64,000 nt of DNA. Source: Mesorhizobium qingshengii. Lineage in GTDB: Bacteria > Pseudomonadota > Alphaproteobacteria > Rhizobiales > Rhizobiaceae. Where the stretch lies: contig NZ_FMXM01000010.1 in NCBI RefSeq assembly GCF_900103325.1, positions 186,001-250,000 of the forward strand, written 5' to 3'. The notes below the pieces were generated by a model. The model was not told where the DNA came from and ran no database searches. It saw only the letters and a list, made by a program, of their open reading frames with translations. The position numbers and the translations under genes were made by a program. Positions 55,333 through 64,000 of this stretch are shown here, piece by piece; position 1 is the stretch's first letter; every line of letters starts with the position of its first letter.

Positions 55333-57900
55333 GTGCTGCACTCAGGCGCACATGGCGGAGCCGATGCCGCGGTGACAAGGAACGTGGCTGTCCCCGTTGC
55401 CCTGGTTCAGGCGACAAAGGCCTTCGGTGGCACGATCGCCCTTAAGGACGCGTCCTTCGAATTGCGCTCCGGGGAGGTGCTTGCACTCCTTGGCGAAAAC
55501 GGCGCCGGCAAGAGCACTTGCGTGAAGTTGCTGGCCGGGGTGCATTCTCCGACCAGCGGCCATGTCGAGGTCGACGGCAAGCATGTGGTCTTCCATTCGC
55601 CGCACGACGCCCAGGCCGCCGGCATTGCGGTCATGCACCAGCATCCCGGCCTGTTCCCGGACCTTTCAGTTGCAGAAAACATCTATCTCGGTCACATGCC
55701 GCGCGACCGCTTCGGCGGCATCGATAACGCAGCCATCCTGGCTGGCGCGCGCAAGGTTCTGGCGACGGTCGGCCTCGACGTGCCGGCCGAAACGCGGCTG
55801 GGAACGTTGCGCACGTCTGAACAGCAATTGGTCGAGATCGCCCGCGCGCTCTCGCTCGACGCGCGTGTGCTGATCATGGACGAGCCCACGGCAGCCTTGT
55901 CGCAGCGCGAGGTCGAGCGGCTGTTTACCGTCGTTGCCGATCTCCGGCTGCATGGCGTGGCCATGATGTTCGTCGGCCACCGCATGGACGAGATCTTCCG
56001 CATCGCCGACCGCATCGCGGTGCTGCGCGACGGACGCCTTGTCGGCGTCAAGCCGAGGGCAGAGCTTGGCCGTGCCGCCGCCATCGGCATGATGGTCGGC
56101 CGCGAACTGACCGACCTCTATCCCGAACGGCGCCACGCCACCGGCGCGCTTGTGCTGGAGGCGAGGGGGCTGTCGCGCGCCGGCGGCATTTCCGGCATCG
56201 ATCTCAAGCTCCATGCTGGAGAGGTGCTCGGGCTTGGCGGCCTGGTCGGCAGTGGGCGGACCGAGATCGCGCGCGTGCTGTTCGGCATCGACCAGCCGGA
56301 CACCGGCGAAATCCTGATCGACGGCGAAGCCGTGCGCTTCGCAACGGCGCGCGACGCCATGGATGCGCGCATCGCCTATGTCTCGGAAGACCGCATGGGC
56401 CAGAGCCTGGTGATGGATTTCTCCATCCTCGACAATGCCGTGCTGCCGATACTCGACAAGGCCGCCCCGGCAGGCCTCTACGGCACGGATCGCGCGATCG
56501 ATCTGGTTGCGGACTGGCTGAAGCGCATGAAGCTTCGCTTTTCCGGCTACGGACAGCCGGTCAGGGAACTGTCCGGCGGCAATCAGCAGAAGGTGGTGCT
56601 GGCCAAATGGCTGCGCACCGAACCGCGCGTCCTCATCCTCGACGAGCCGACGCAAGGCATCGATGTCGGCACCAAGGCGGAAGTGCACGCGATGATCGCC
56701 AACCTTGCGGCGCAGGGCATGGCGATCATCTTGATCTCTTCCGAGATGCCCGAACTCATCGGCATGTGCGATCGCATCGTCGTTCTGCGCGAAGGTCATC
56801 GGATGGCCGAATTCGCCAGGGGCGAAGCCACCCAGGAAAAGGTGCTGGAAGCGGCGACGAAGACCGACGAGCGCGTCGATCCGGCGGCGCAGGCGGAGCG
56901 TACCGCCTTCGACGAGAAGAAAAAAGGACCGCTCGATTTCCTGAAGCGGCGAGAGTTCGGGCTGCTCGCCGCGATATTGGCGGTCGCCATTCCGGTCACC
57001 ATTATCAACCCGCGCATGGTGAGCGCGGCAAACCTGACCGCCGTGTCGATGGATGCTGCCTTGCTGGTTGTTGCGGCACTCGCACAGATGCTGGTGCTGA
57101 TCACCCGCAATATCGACCTTTCGATCGCCGCGGTGATCGGTCTTTCAGCTTACATGGCGGCCAGTATGGTTCAGGCCTATCCGGGACTCGACATCGGCAT
57201 CGGCCTGGCGACCGCATGCGCGGTCGGCGGTGTCGCTGGCCTGATCAACGGCCTCGTCGTCACCAGGGGAAAGATCCCGGCCATCGTCGTCACCCTGGCC
57301 TCGATGTCGATCTTTCGCGGCTTCAACTCGATCTGGGCGGCGGGCGACCAGATCAGCGCCGACGAGGTCACGCAGGCCTGGCTCGACATGACCGGTCTGA
57401 AGATCGCCGGCGTGCCGCTGATCGTCGTCATCGCCATCGTCATCCTGTGTGCCGGCTACGTGCTGCTCTATCGCACGGCCACCGGGCGCGAACTGTTCGC
57501 CACCGGCTCCAACCCGGACGGCGCGCGTCTCATCGGCATCCCCGTCGATCGGCGCATCCTGCTGGCCTTCGGCATGGCCGGCCTGCTCGGCGGTCTGTGC
57601 GGCGCGCTCTGGGCATCCCGCTACGCCACCATCGATGCGCGTGTCGCGCTCGGCTTCGAACTCACCGTGATCGCTTCGGCGGTGGTCGGCGGCGTCGCCA
57701 TCCGCGGCGGTTCGGGCACACTGCTCGGCATCATCCTTGGCGCGCTCACCCTGCTGGTCATCAAGAACGGGCTGACGCTGGTGCGCGTCGACCCGCTGTG
57801 GCTGCAGGGCGTCTACGGCCTGGTGATCCTGGTCGCCATCGGCATCGACACCTTCATCGTGCGGCGCGCGGAGCAGACAAGACAGGCGAGGGCGAGATGA
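55333..57900 (+). CDS. Fused sugar ABC ATPase-permease (RbsA-RbsC type)
   Basis: An 855-residue fusion. Residues about 20-520 are a double sugar ATPase: Walker A LLGENGAGKSTCVKLLAG, signature RTSEQQLVEIARAL, Walker B VLIMDEP, then VGSGRTEIARVLFG, LSGGNQQKVVLAKWLR and LILDEPTQGIDVGT in the second half. Residues about 540-850 are a complete RbsC-type permease (RNIDLSIAAVIGLSAYMAAS, TRGKIPAIVVTLASMSIFRG, GGVAIRGGSGTLLGIILGAL). In most relatives these are separate proteins. The start is GTG. It overlaps the second permease by 4 nt. Confidence 0.93.
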   Translation: MLHSGAHGGADAAVTRNVAVPVALVQATKAFGGTIALKDASFELRSGEVLALLGENGAGKSTCVKLLAGVHSPTSGHVEVDGKHVVFHSPHDAQAAGIAVMHQHPGLFPDLSVAENIYLGHMPRDRFGGIDNAAILAGARKVLATVGLDVPAETRLGTLRTSEQQLVEIARALSLDARVLIMDEPTAALSQREVERLFTVVADLRLHGVAMMFVGHRMDEIFRIADRIAVLRDGRLVGVKPRAELGRAAAIGMMVGRELTDLYPERRHATGALVLEARGLSRAGGISGIDLKLHAGEVLGLGGLVGSGRTEIARVLFGIDQPDTGEILIDGEAVRFATARDAMDARIAYVSEDRMGQSLVMDFSILDNAVLPILDKAAPAGLYGTDRAIDLVADWLKRMKLRFSGYGQPVRELSGGNQQKVVLAKWLRTEPRVLILDEPTQGIDVGTKAEVHAMIANLAAQGMAIILISSEMPELIGMCDRIVVLREGHRMAEFARGEATQEKVLEAATKTDERVDPAAQAERTAFDEKKKGPLDFLKRREFGLLAAILAVAIPVTIINPRMVSAANLTAVSMDAALLVVAALAQMLVLITRNIDLSIAAVIGLSAYMAASMVQAYPGLDIGIGLATACAVGGVAGLINGLVVTRGKIPAIVVTLASMSIFRGFNSIWAAGDQISADEVTQAWLDMTGLKIAGVPLIVVIAIVILCAGYVLLYRTATGRELFATGSNPDGARLIGIPVDRRILLAFGMAGLLGGLCGALWASRYATIDARVALGFELTVIASAVVGGVAIRGGSGTLLGIILGALTLLVIKNGLTLVRVDPLWLQGVYGLVILVAIGIDTFIVRRAEQTRQARAR

Positions 57901-58886
57901 GAAAGTTCCTCCGTTCGATCGACTTCTGGGATCTGCTGCTGGCGATCTCCTGCCTGGTCATATTCCTCTACGCGGCGATGTTCGTGCCGAACTTCGTTTC
58001 CGGCTTCAATCTCTCGCAACTGGCTGCGAGCGCCTCGGAGAAGGCGTTGCTGATCCTGCCGATGACGCTGCTCATCATCACCCGCGAAATCGACCTGTCG
58101 ATCGCCTCGGTGTTGGCGCTGACATCCGTGGTCTTTGGCCTGCTCGTCCAGGCCGGCGTGCCGACGCTGGCGGCAATCCCGCTGACGCTCGTCGCCGGCG
58201 GCCTGCTCGGCGCCTTCAACGGCTATCTGGTCTCGGGCTTGGGACTGCAGTCGCTGGTGGTGACGCTCGGCACCATGGCGCTCTATCGAGGTATTGGCTA
58301 CATCCTGCTCGGCACCGGTTCGGTCAACATCCTGCCGCCCGCGGTCGTCGATTTCGGCATCAACAACCTGCCGAGCACCGAGATACCGTGGACCATCGTG
58401 CCGTTCCTGGTGCTGGCGCCGGTGTTTGCCGTCATCCTGCAGAAGACGCCGACCGGCAAGCGCATCTACGCGCTTGGCGGCAGCCCGGAAGTGGCGCGCT
58501 ATTCCGGCATCAACACGCGCCGGATGGTCCTGAACCTGTTCGTGGTTTCAGGCGCCATCGCCGCCATTGCCGGCATCGTCTATACGGCACGCCTCTCCAA
58601 TGCCCGCGCCAACAATGCGCTCGGCATGGAACTCGACGTTATCACCATCGTGCTGCTCGGCGGCGTCAGCGTCTTTGGCGGCAAGGGCCGCCTGACCGGC
58701 GTGATGCTGGCGCTGGTCCTGATCGCCATCATCCGCAACGTACTGGCGCTCAACCAGATTGGCGGCGACGCGCAGGGCATGATCATCGGCCTGCTTCTGA
58801 TCGGCTCGCTGCTGGTCGGCAATTACTGGCGCTCCACACAGGAGATGCTCAGCAGATCGCGCGCCATGCGCGAGACCAAGGGGTGA
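57897..58886 (+). CDS. Sugar ABC transporter permease (RbsC/RhaQ type)
   Basis: A 329-residue permease beginning MRKFLRSIDFWDLLLAISCL. Typical blocks are TREIDLSIASVLALTSVVFG, GLGLQSLVVTLGTMALYRGI and LGGVSVFGGKGRLTGVMLAL. ATG 57897 overlaps the stop of the fusion gene (ATGA). The frame is open far upstream, but that is a shadow of the fusion. It pairs with the fused permease half, giving a heterodimeric channel. Confidence 0.95.
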   Translation: MRKFLRSIDFWDLLLAISCLVIFLYAAMFVPNFVSGFNLSQLAASASEKALLILPMTLLIITREIDLSIASVLALTSVVFGLLVQAGVPTLAAIPLTLVAGGLLGAFNGYLVSGLGLQSLVVTLGTMALYRGIGYILLGTGSVNILPPAVVDFGINNLPSTEIPWTIVPFLVLAPVFAVILQKTPTGKRIYALGGSPEVARYSGINTRRMVLNLFVVSGAIAAIAGIVYTARLSNARANNALGMELDVITIVLLGGVSVFGGKGRLTGVMLALVLIAIIRNVLALNQIGGDAQGMIIGLLLIGSLLVGNYWRSTQEMLSRSRAMRETKG

Positions 58887-58934
58887 TCTCGGGCCCCTTC
58901 CTTCAAGCCCGAATTTTTTGACGGAGGAGTTACA

Positions 58935-59936
58935 ATGAAAGCGTTTGGATTAGCCCTGCTCGCATCCGCGGTTCTGCTCGCGCCGACGTCGCTGGCCCTC
59001 AGCCAGGAGTGCGCCAAGGAACCTGTAACGGTTGGTTTCCTGCCCAAGCTCGACACCGACCCCTACTTCAAGGTGGCTTTTGGAGGCGCCGAAGAGGCGG
59101 CGAAGGAAATTGGCGGCACTGCTACCCAGGTCGCCCCATCGCAGGCTACGGCTGAGGCGCAGATCGAATTCATCAACAGCCTCGTGTCGCAGAAGGTCGG
59201 GGTCATCGCAATTGCCGGCAACGACGCCAATGCGGTTGCGCCTGCGCTGAAGCGCGCCGTCCAGCAGGGCGTCCGGGTGATTTCGTATGACTCCGATGTG
59301 GCGGCCGACGCCCGCGCGGTATTCGTGAATCAAGTGAAGGGCGACAGTCTCGCCGAAATGATGCTGGAAAGTGCATTCAATCTCAGCGGCGGTGAAGGCG
59401 AATTCGCGATCCTGTCTTCGACGCCCACGGCGACCAACCAGAACGCCTGGATCGACTTCATGAAGGCGAAAATGGCTGCCGAGCCGAAGTTCTCCAAGAT
59501 GAAGCTGGTGCAGGTCGCTTATGGCGAAGAAAGCGAGCAGATCAACCAGCAACAGGCGCTGGCGCTGGTGCAGGCGTTTCCGGATCTCAAGGTGATCATC
59601 GTTCCAGCAGGCATAGGCCTTCCGGCGGCCGCGCGTGCACTCGAGGAGGCGGGCATGATCGGCAAGGTCAAGCTGACCGGCCTGGCGCCGGCCACTCTGA
59701 TCTCGAAATACATCAAGGACGGCGCCGCGCAGGATATCTGGTGGAATGTCACCGATCTTGGCTATCTGGCCTATCAGACTGCCCAGGCGCTTGCGCAGTG
59801 CAAGATCACCGGCAAGGAAGGTGAGAAGTTCAAGGCAGGCAGGCTCGGCGAATACACGATTGGCGCCGGCGGCGAATTGATCCTTGGACCGGCGAAAATT
59901 GTGACCCCCGAAAATCTGGCCGAGTTCAAGTTCTGA
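58935..59936 (+). CDS. Sugar ABC transporter substrate-binding protein (RhaS-like)
   Basis: A 333-residue periplasmic protein with a signal peptide (about 1-24, GLALLASAVLLAPTSLALS). The mature start VTVGFLPKLDTDPYFKVAFG and TEAQIEFINSLVSQKVGVIA are those of the rhamnose/autoinducer-2-type binding proteins. GGAGG lies just before the ATG, 48 nt after the permease. With the fused importer it makes a full uptake system; rhamnose is a guess from similarity. Confidence 0.9.
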   Translation: MKAFGLALLASAVLLAPTSLALSQECAKEPVTVGFLPKLDTDPYFKVAFGGAEEAAKEIGGTATQVAPSQATAEAQIEFINSLVSQKVGVIAIAGNDANAVAPALKRAVQQGVRVISYDSDVAADARAVFVNQVKGDSLAEMMLESAFNLSGGEGEFAILSSTPTATNQNAWIDFMKAKMAAEPKFSKMKLVQVAYGEESEQINQQQALALVQAFPDLKVIIVPAGIGLPAAARALEEAGMIGKVKLTGLAPATLISKYIKDGAAQDIWWNVTDLGYLAYQTAQALAQCKITGKEGEKFKAGRLGEYTIGAGGELILGPAKIVTPENLAEFKF

Positions 59937-60022
59937 TCCTGCCGACGGAAGCCGCGGTGGGGGCGCCAACTTGATTGGCGTCCCTGCGTCTCTTTGATCA
60001 ACCGATTGGCGCAGGTGCGACG

Positions 60023-60784
60023 ATGAACGTGTTGCTTGCAGGTGAAACCTTCGCGGCTACGACCTCGGTCGCCGTCGGCGGCGATGTGTTGACAAGTGCG
60101 ACCTCGACAAATGGCGCGACGGCGTTCAACGCCGCACTGGCCATGGAGGACATTGCTGTCACCCAGATCGGCGGCGAGCGCTGCGCAGCGGAGTTTCCCT
60201 ATGACCTCGATGCGCTAGCGCAATATCAGGCGGTGGTGATCTCCGATGTGGGCGCTCTGACATTGCTGGTCACGCCTGATGCCCGCGCCGGGCGTGTCGG
60301 CGTCAACCGCCTCGAAGTGCTGAAAGCCTATGTCGAAAACGGCGGCGGGCTGATGCTGGCCGGCGGCTATATGGGCTTTCAGGGCATGTTCGGGACGGCG
60401 CGGTTCCACGACACCCCGGTCGAAGACGTGCTGGCCGTGCGCTGTTTGCCGTTTTGCGACGGCATGGAGGTGCCCCAAGGCCTGCAAGCGTCCATCCTGC
60501 AGTCTTCACACCCGATCTTTGCCGGGGTGGAGGGACCTTTGCCGCCGATCCTCGGCATGAACAAGCTGGATTTCAGGCGCGACGGTTCGTCCCGGCTGCT
60601 CGCGACCTGCCACCATCGCGGCACCGACTGGCCGCTCCTCGCCGTTCGCAGTCATGGCCGCGGCCGCACGGTCGCCTGGGCGACCGACATCGGTCCGCAT
60701 TGGCTCTCGCAGGATTTTCTCCAATGGCCGCTCTACGGCAAGCTGATGGCGAACATGGTGCGGTGGCTCGCCGGCACCGAATAA
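60023..60784 (+). CDS. Glutamine amidotransferase-like (class I, DUF1355-type) protein
   Basis: About 253 residues starting MNVLLAGETFAATTSVAVGG. GGLMLAGGYMGFQGMFG and TARFHDTPVEDVLAVRCLPF are typical of the glutamine-amidotransferase-like proteins found beside sugar and nucleoside importers. A classical Cys-His-Glu triad is not evident: no Cys in the G-x-C-x-G elbow position (GGYMGFQG). AGGTG precedes ATG 60023. It is last in the importer operon; its function is unknown. Confidence 0.82.
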   Translation: MNVLLAGETFAATTSVAVGGDVLTSATSTNGATAFNAALAMEDIAVTQIGGERCAAEFPYDLDALAQYQAVVISDVGALTLLVTPDARAGRVGVNRLEVLKAYVENGGGLMLAGGYMGFQGMFGTARFHDTPVEDVLAVRCLPFCDGMEVPQGLQASILQSSHPIFAGVEGPLPPILGMNKLDFRRDGSSRLLATCHHRGTDWPLLAVRSHGRGRTVAWATDIGPHWLSQDFLQWPLYGKLMANMVRWLAGTE

Positions 60785-60846
60785 GAGAGGCGGATAGCTG
60801 GTCGAGTGCCGTTGCCGGTTCTCGCTGCAGGCCCTAAGCGATGGCT

Positions 60847-60870
60847 TTCAAATCCCTTCTCGCAGCACCA
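60847..60870 (+). repeat. Second att-like site: diverged tRNA-Thr 3' end
   Basis: Twenty-four nt that read as a tRNA T-loop and acceptor 3' end (TTCAAATCCCTT, then CTCGCAGCACCA). The last bases TCTCGCAGCACCAGT are identical to 12807-12821, while the T-stem part (CCCTT) differs from the local tRNA (CTCTC), so it derives from another tRNA-Thr allele. It lies just after the sugar importer operon. Confidence 0.6.
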
Positions 60871-60919
60871 GTAGGCCTGGTTCCGTGGATTGGCTCGTGC
60901 ATTGGCGCCCCGGCGGTTA

Positions 60920-61672
60920 TCAGCTGTGGAGATGCGTCAATTCGAACGCGGTTCCATCCTGGCCACCGGACAGGTGCTGTTCGGCGGACCGGAACATGTC
61001 CGCGAACTCCATCTCGTTTTCAAACATCACGCCGCCGACTTTGATGGTCAGGGCATCCTCGGTCCCTTTTGGTGCGAAATAGACTTGCGCGACACGCATC
61101 CGGATACGCTCGCCGATATCCTTGGCTTCTGCTTCGGTCGCGCCTGAGAGGAAAACCCCGAACATCGAAGTCCCGATGCGTCCAACCAGATCCTCCGCGC
61201 GCACCGATGATTGTATGGTTGAGGCTATGAGCCGCAAGGCCTCGTCGCCCCATTCAAGACCAAAGCGCAGGTTGATGGACCGTAGGTGCTCCGAATGAAT
61301 GACCAGGAAGGCGCCCGAGCGTGGTCCTGGCGCTGATGGCCTGGCTGCTCGTCGTTCAATCATTGACGTGAAAACCGGCCCATTCAGGCAGCCCGTCAAT
61401 TTGTCATAAGTTCCCGACCTGTTGAGTTCCTGCCTATAGCCGCGGATTTGCGTCTGCTTCCAGCCGATCAGCATGAAAAGCGGCACGCCAATAATCAACG
61501 GCAGCAGCACAGCGGTGACCATGCTGCGCCCGAACGGCGTAAACGCGTCGCTGAACAAAAGCAGATAGTTGAGGCCCACGGAAAGGCCAAGGCTTGCGGC
61601 TGTCCCCAGAAAGGTGAGCCACGCGACGCTTCTCCATGCCTGTGCGGAGGCGGTCGCTACTGTTTTTGCCAT
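60920..61672 (-). CDS. Membrane-anchored GGDEF-domain protein, degenerate active site
   Basis: A 250-residue protein with two N-terminal helices (AWLTFLGTAASLGLSVGLNY, SMVTAVLLPLIIGVPLFMLI) and a GGDEF-like domain starting DKLTGCLNGPVF. The signature GGDEF reads GRIGTSMFG, so the GTP/metal site is lost and diguanylate cyclase activity is unlikely; it may bind GTP or c-di-GMP or act structurally. GGGAG 8 nt upstream selects ATG 61672. It is probably core sequence. Confidence 0.85.
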   Translation of the reverse strand: MAKTVATASAQAWRSVAWLTFLGTAASLGLSVGLNYLLLFSDAFTPFGRSMVTAVLLPLIIGVPLFMLIGWKQTQIRGYRQELNRSGTYDKLTGCLNGPVFTSMIERRAARPSAPGPRSGAFLVIHSEHLRSINLRFGLEWGDEALRLIASTIQSSVRAEDLVGRIGTSMFGVFLSGATEAEAKDIGERIRMRVAQVYFAPKGTEDALTIKVGGVMFENEMEFADMFRSAEQHLSGGQDGTAFELTHLHS

Positions 61673-61891
61673 TGGCCAATCTCCCGTCAGATCAGCTTGT
61701 ATAGAGCTGGCGTACCGCATTTTCAGTTTCGACGAATCATACAATTTGATCGATGAGACCTAATCATTGTTCGTGCAACAGGTTTGCCAAGGGAAACTGC
61801 GCCGTAACGGTTAATAAATGGGCAGCGGCGGGCCACGGAACCTCCATCTCGCCGCGGCTTCGGTGAGCGGGGGCTATTCCGGTTCTTGAGC

Positions 61892-62584
61892 CTATCGCGG
61901 CGGACCGAAGATGCCCATCTCCGCACCCTGGGCAGTCGCCTGCGCCTTGCCGTAGATGCCGCTCGGCAACGCCATCGCCCAGCCGTTGGACACAAGCCAT
62001 GCGCCGACATCTTGCCTGCCCAGCGTGCACGGTGCGGCGACGGCAAAGCGCTCGACTTCCGGCGGCACGAGACATTTCAGCGCGCGCCCCCGCAGCCAGG
62101 AATTGAAGGCGGCACGTGCGCGCTGGCCGCAAGGCCAGGTGATATCGCCAAACGAGCAGGTCCGGTCCGGCTCGATGCTCCCGACACCACTGATGACCAC
62201 CTTGCGTCCCATGGATTCGAAAGTCGCCGACGACGTTGCAATCGGACGGTAGAGCAGGGTTTCGCGCCAGTCTTGCGGCATCGGCGTTTTCGGAGGCACG
62301 GCCAGGCCGAGCTCGCCGAGCGGCGGCCGCGCTTCGACCCGCTCGATTTCCGATGCGTCGACCGGCGGCGGCGCAATCAGGCCCTCGGCAATCCTGCGTG
62401 CCGGTTCTCGCCGCCGTCCATCGGCAATGACCGCATCCGCCTCGGTTGCTTGACTGCCGGCAACCGCAAGGGCGGGGCGGTCGACAGCCAGCAATGATCC
62501 GGCCTGCATGATCAGGACAATTCCAACCAGGAGTTCGAGACCCCCGGCCGCGATCACCAGGCGGGCATGCCCCGGCATGCCCAT
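61892..62584 (-). CDS. Thermonuclease (SNase)-like protein with N-terminal membrane helix
   Basis: About 230 residues. An N-terminal hydrophobic segment (LVIAAGGLELLVGIVLIMQA) is followed by a Pro/Ala-rich linker and a C-terminal part resembling a staphylococcal nuclease fold (CSFGDITWPCGQRARAAFNS, CTLGRQDVGAWLVSNGWAMA). The catalytic Arg/Glu residues of nuclease are not obvious, so activity is doubtful. The start is ATG 62584 or TTG 62608. It follows the lipoprotein gene by about 40 nt. Confidence 0.7.
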   Translation of the reverse strand: MGMPGHARLVIAAGGLELLVGIVLIMQAGSLLAVDRPALAVAGSQATEADAVIADGRRREPARRIAEGLIAPPPVDASEIERVEARPPLGELGLAVPPKTPMPQDWRETLLYRPIATSSATFESMGRKVVISGVGSIEPDRTCSFGDITWPCGQRARAAFNSWLRGRALKCLVPPEVERFAVAAPCTLGRQDVGAWLVSNGWAMALPSGIYGKAQATAQGAEMGIFGPPR

Positions 62585-62626
62585 CAGGCCAGCGCGGTGT
62601 TCGAGCAAGTTCCCGCCACCGGCGGT

Positions 62627-63826
62627 TCAGAAGCCCGACGTCGATTTGGCAACCAGTTTGAGCGCACCCTTTTGAATCCGATAGAACGGCATCGATCTTT
62701 GGCTGGATCCGTCAGCGCGAAAGCGGAACAAGCCTGTCGATCCGCGAAATCCGCTCGGGTTTTCGAGCACCTGCTTGCTGAAGCCATCGGGCCCGACCGC
62801 GCTGGCGATCCCTGCTGTCAGGGCAACCATATCATAAGCGTAGGCCGCGTTGACGTCGGCCGGGTAGTTGTATGTCGTCTTGAAGCGGTCGGCGATAGGA
62901 CCGGTTTCGCTCGGATCGAGCGTGGCGATATAGGCCCCCTCGAACAGCGGATCCATAGAGTGCTCCAGCCAGCGGTTCGTGCCGACGACAGAGGTTGCTT
63001 TTCCCGGAATGCCCTTTGATTTGAGGGCCGCCAGCACAGCCGAGGGGCTGCCATCGCCGCTGGCAACTATTACGGCGTCGGGAGCATCCACGAGGGAGCC
63101 CATTTGGTCGACCGCCTTTGCGCCACCGTCGCCGGCCGAATACGGGACAGTGACCGCGAGCGTCGCGCCATAGATGCTGAGGCCGTTGGCGACCCGCTTC
63201 TCCACGACGCTGGCGTTTGAACCTTCCGCGACAAGCAATACGAACTTCCTGCCACCCTTGGCAGCGAGTCCTGCGGCGCCCGCCGCCGCGCTGTCCGCTT
63301 CGCTGAGGCGCACGGCATAGACCCCGGAGCCGCCCGCGAAATTGTCGGCAAGCGCCAGAACCGGTGGCCGCTTCGATCCCGACAGCGTGGCGATATGCTG
63401 GGCCGCCGGCAGTTCGGTTGGGCCGATCACGACTTTGGATCCCGTCGTTATGGCCTGTATCGCCAGTTTGCTGGCCTGTGCGCTGTCGCCTTTGGTGTCC
63501 TCGATGGTCAGCGTCAGCAACCCATTGCCAATATCCGTCATCGCCAGCTTGGCGGCGTCGCGCATCTTCCTGCCGTTTTCCCCGGCCGTGCCAGGAGCGG
63601 ACAAAGGCAGCAGCATCGTGATTTTGGCCGAACCAGTGCCCAGCGACTGGCTCGCTTGGGCCGGACCGGCACCAGCGGCGCCATTCTGGCCGGCGGGCGC
63701 GGCAATCGCGGCCGGATCGAGCGCTTCGGAAACGCCGTCGTTCGACTGGCAGCCTGACAATGTCACGGCGAGCGCAACCGCGATTGCCCATGTCCGCAGA
63801 CGGTGGCCCTGTCGGCCAGCTTCCAT
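62627..63826 (-). CDS. Periplasmic-binding-fold lipoprotein (penicillin-binding protein activator/LivJ-like)
   Basis: A 399-residue lipoprotein with the lipobox VTLSGCQSN near residue 25 and a Gly/Ala-rich linker. A type I periplasmic-binding fold follows (KITMLLPLSAPGTAGENGRK, SKVVIGPTELPAAQHIATLS, LALADNFAGGSGVYAVRLSE, AYAYDMVALTAGIASAVGPD). Similar proteins beside rsmI are annotated as LpoA-like activators of penicillin-binding proteins. GGAGCAATC precedes the ATG. It lies in the cell envelope. The beginning of a neighbour to the right is not visible. Confidence 0.88.
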   Translation of the reverse strand: MEAGRQGHRLRTWAIAVALAVTLSGCQSNDGVSEALDPAAIAAPAGQNGAAGAGPAQASQSLGTGSAKITMLLPLSAPGTAGENGRKMRDAAKLAMTDIGNGLLTLTIEDTKGDSAQASKLAIQAITTGSKVVIGPTELPAAQHIATLSGSKRPPVLALADNFAGGSGVYAVRLSEADSAAAGAAGLAAKGGRKFVLLVAEGSNASVVEKRVANGLSIYGATLAVTVPYSAGDGGAKAVDQMGSLVDAPDAVIVASGDGSPSAVLAALKSKGIPGKATSVVGTNRWLEHSMDPLFEGAYIATLDPSETGPIADRFKTTYNYPADVNAAYAYDMVALTAGIASAVGPDGFSKQVLENPSGFRGSTGLFRFRADGSSQRSMPFYRIQKGALKLVAKSTSGF

Positions 63827-64000
63827 GATTGCTCCACCCTATGTGCCGCCGGGTATTTTCCCGGTCTGGTCTTCAACTCATGTTACGGCGGACTTGCTTC
63901 GCCGTCTTGTGGTTCTTTAGCCCTCGAAAAGCCGAGCTCTGAGAGCCTTGATATGCTTGGCTTGCCCCGCATTTCGGTAGTCGGCGCATCTCATGTACCG
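63827..64000. other. Window end without a supported gene
   Basis: It should contain the promoter of the lipoprotein gene. A minus-strand frame is open from the window edge to a stop at 63918 (27 codons) but is too short to judge. Confidence 0.4.

Noticed and set aside
56607..57896. N-terminal extension of the second sugar permease
   Set aside because: It is an out-of-frame reading of the ATPase-permease fusion; the ATGA overlap at 57897 gives the usual start.
63918..64000. Possible C-terminus of a minus-strand gene at the window edge
   Set aside because: Only 27 codons without a recognisable motif.

Overview
The window is high-GC alphaproteobacterial chromosome. The gene content (the infA-maf-yacG and hisD-UPF0262 clusters, a murA/DUF2948 neighbourhood, extragenic palindromes of rhizobial type, many LysR regulators and sugar ABC systems) points to the Rhizobiales, most likely Mesorhizobium or a close relative. 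This was inferred from gene families and gene order only; no database search was possible.

Layout. (1) 1-6688: an oligosaccharide/peptide-type ABC importer (partial binding protein, two permeases, fused double ATPase) ending in a family 4 alpha-galactosidase, a plausible alpha-galactoside uptake and hydrolysis operon. (2) 6696-12583: housekeeping genes on the minus strand (murA, DUF2948, hisD, UPF0262, a low-molecular-weight phosphatase-like protein, infA, maf, yacG), interrupted by four extragenic palindromes. (3) 12745-12819: tRNA-Thr(GGT). (4) About 12.8-53.8 kb: a 41-kb accessory block from the 3' end of the tRNA to a 17-nt copy of that 3' end at 53779-53795. (5) 53.8-60.87 kb: a ROK regulator with a rhamnose-type sugar ABC importer, closed by a second, diverged copy of the tRNA 3' end at 60847-60870. 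(6) 60920-63826: probable core genes (degenerate GGDEF protein, thermonuclease-like protein, periplasmic-binding-fold lipoprotein). The repeated tRNA 3' ends suggest tandem integrations at tRNA-Thr, but no integrase is visible in the window.

The 41-kb block is dense in redox, electrophile and metal-stress functions: peroxiredoxins, AhpD-like and OsmC proteins, a class II NADH dehydrogenase, a glutathione-reductase-like flavoprotein, cupins, a methionine-rich exported protein, an ECF sigma factor with a SnoaL-like tail, a DevBCA/MacAB-like exporter, and five LysR regulators. Four of those regulators look like paralogues of one subfamily.

The most notable system is the minus-strand operon 33391-30789. 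It encodes a DUF2282 precursor peptide with four cysteines, a DUF692/MNIO iron oxidase, a DUF2063 partner protein and a DoxX membrane protein. This is the gene order of the bufferin (gig-type) copper-binding RiPP systems. Beside it lie a patatin-like protein that has lost all its catalytic motifs and two tandem 91-residue exported proteins whose duplication includes a 31-bp upstream box. Further upstream, a CGNR zinc-finger regulator and an exported alpha/beta hydrolase share an unusual promoter element, which at the hydrolase forms the right half of a 71-bp imperfect dyad.
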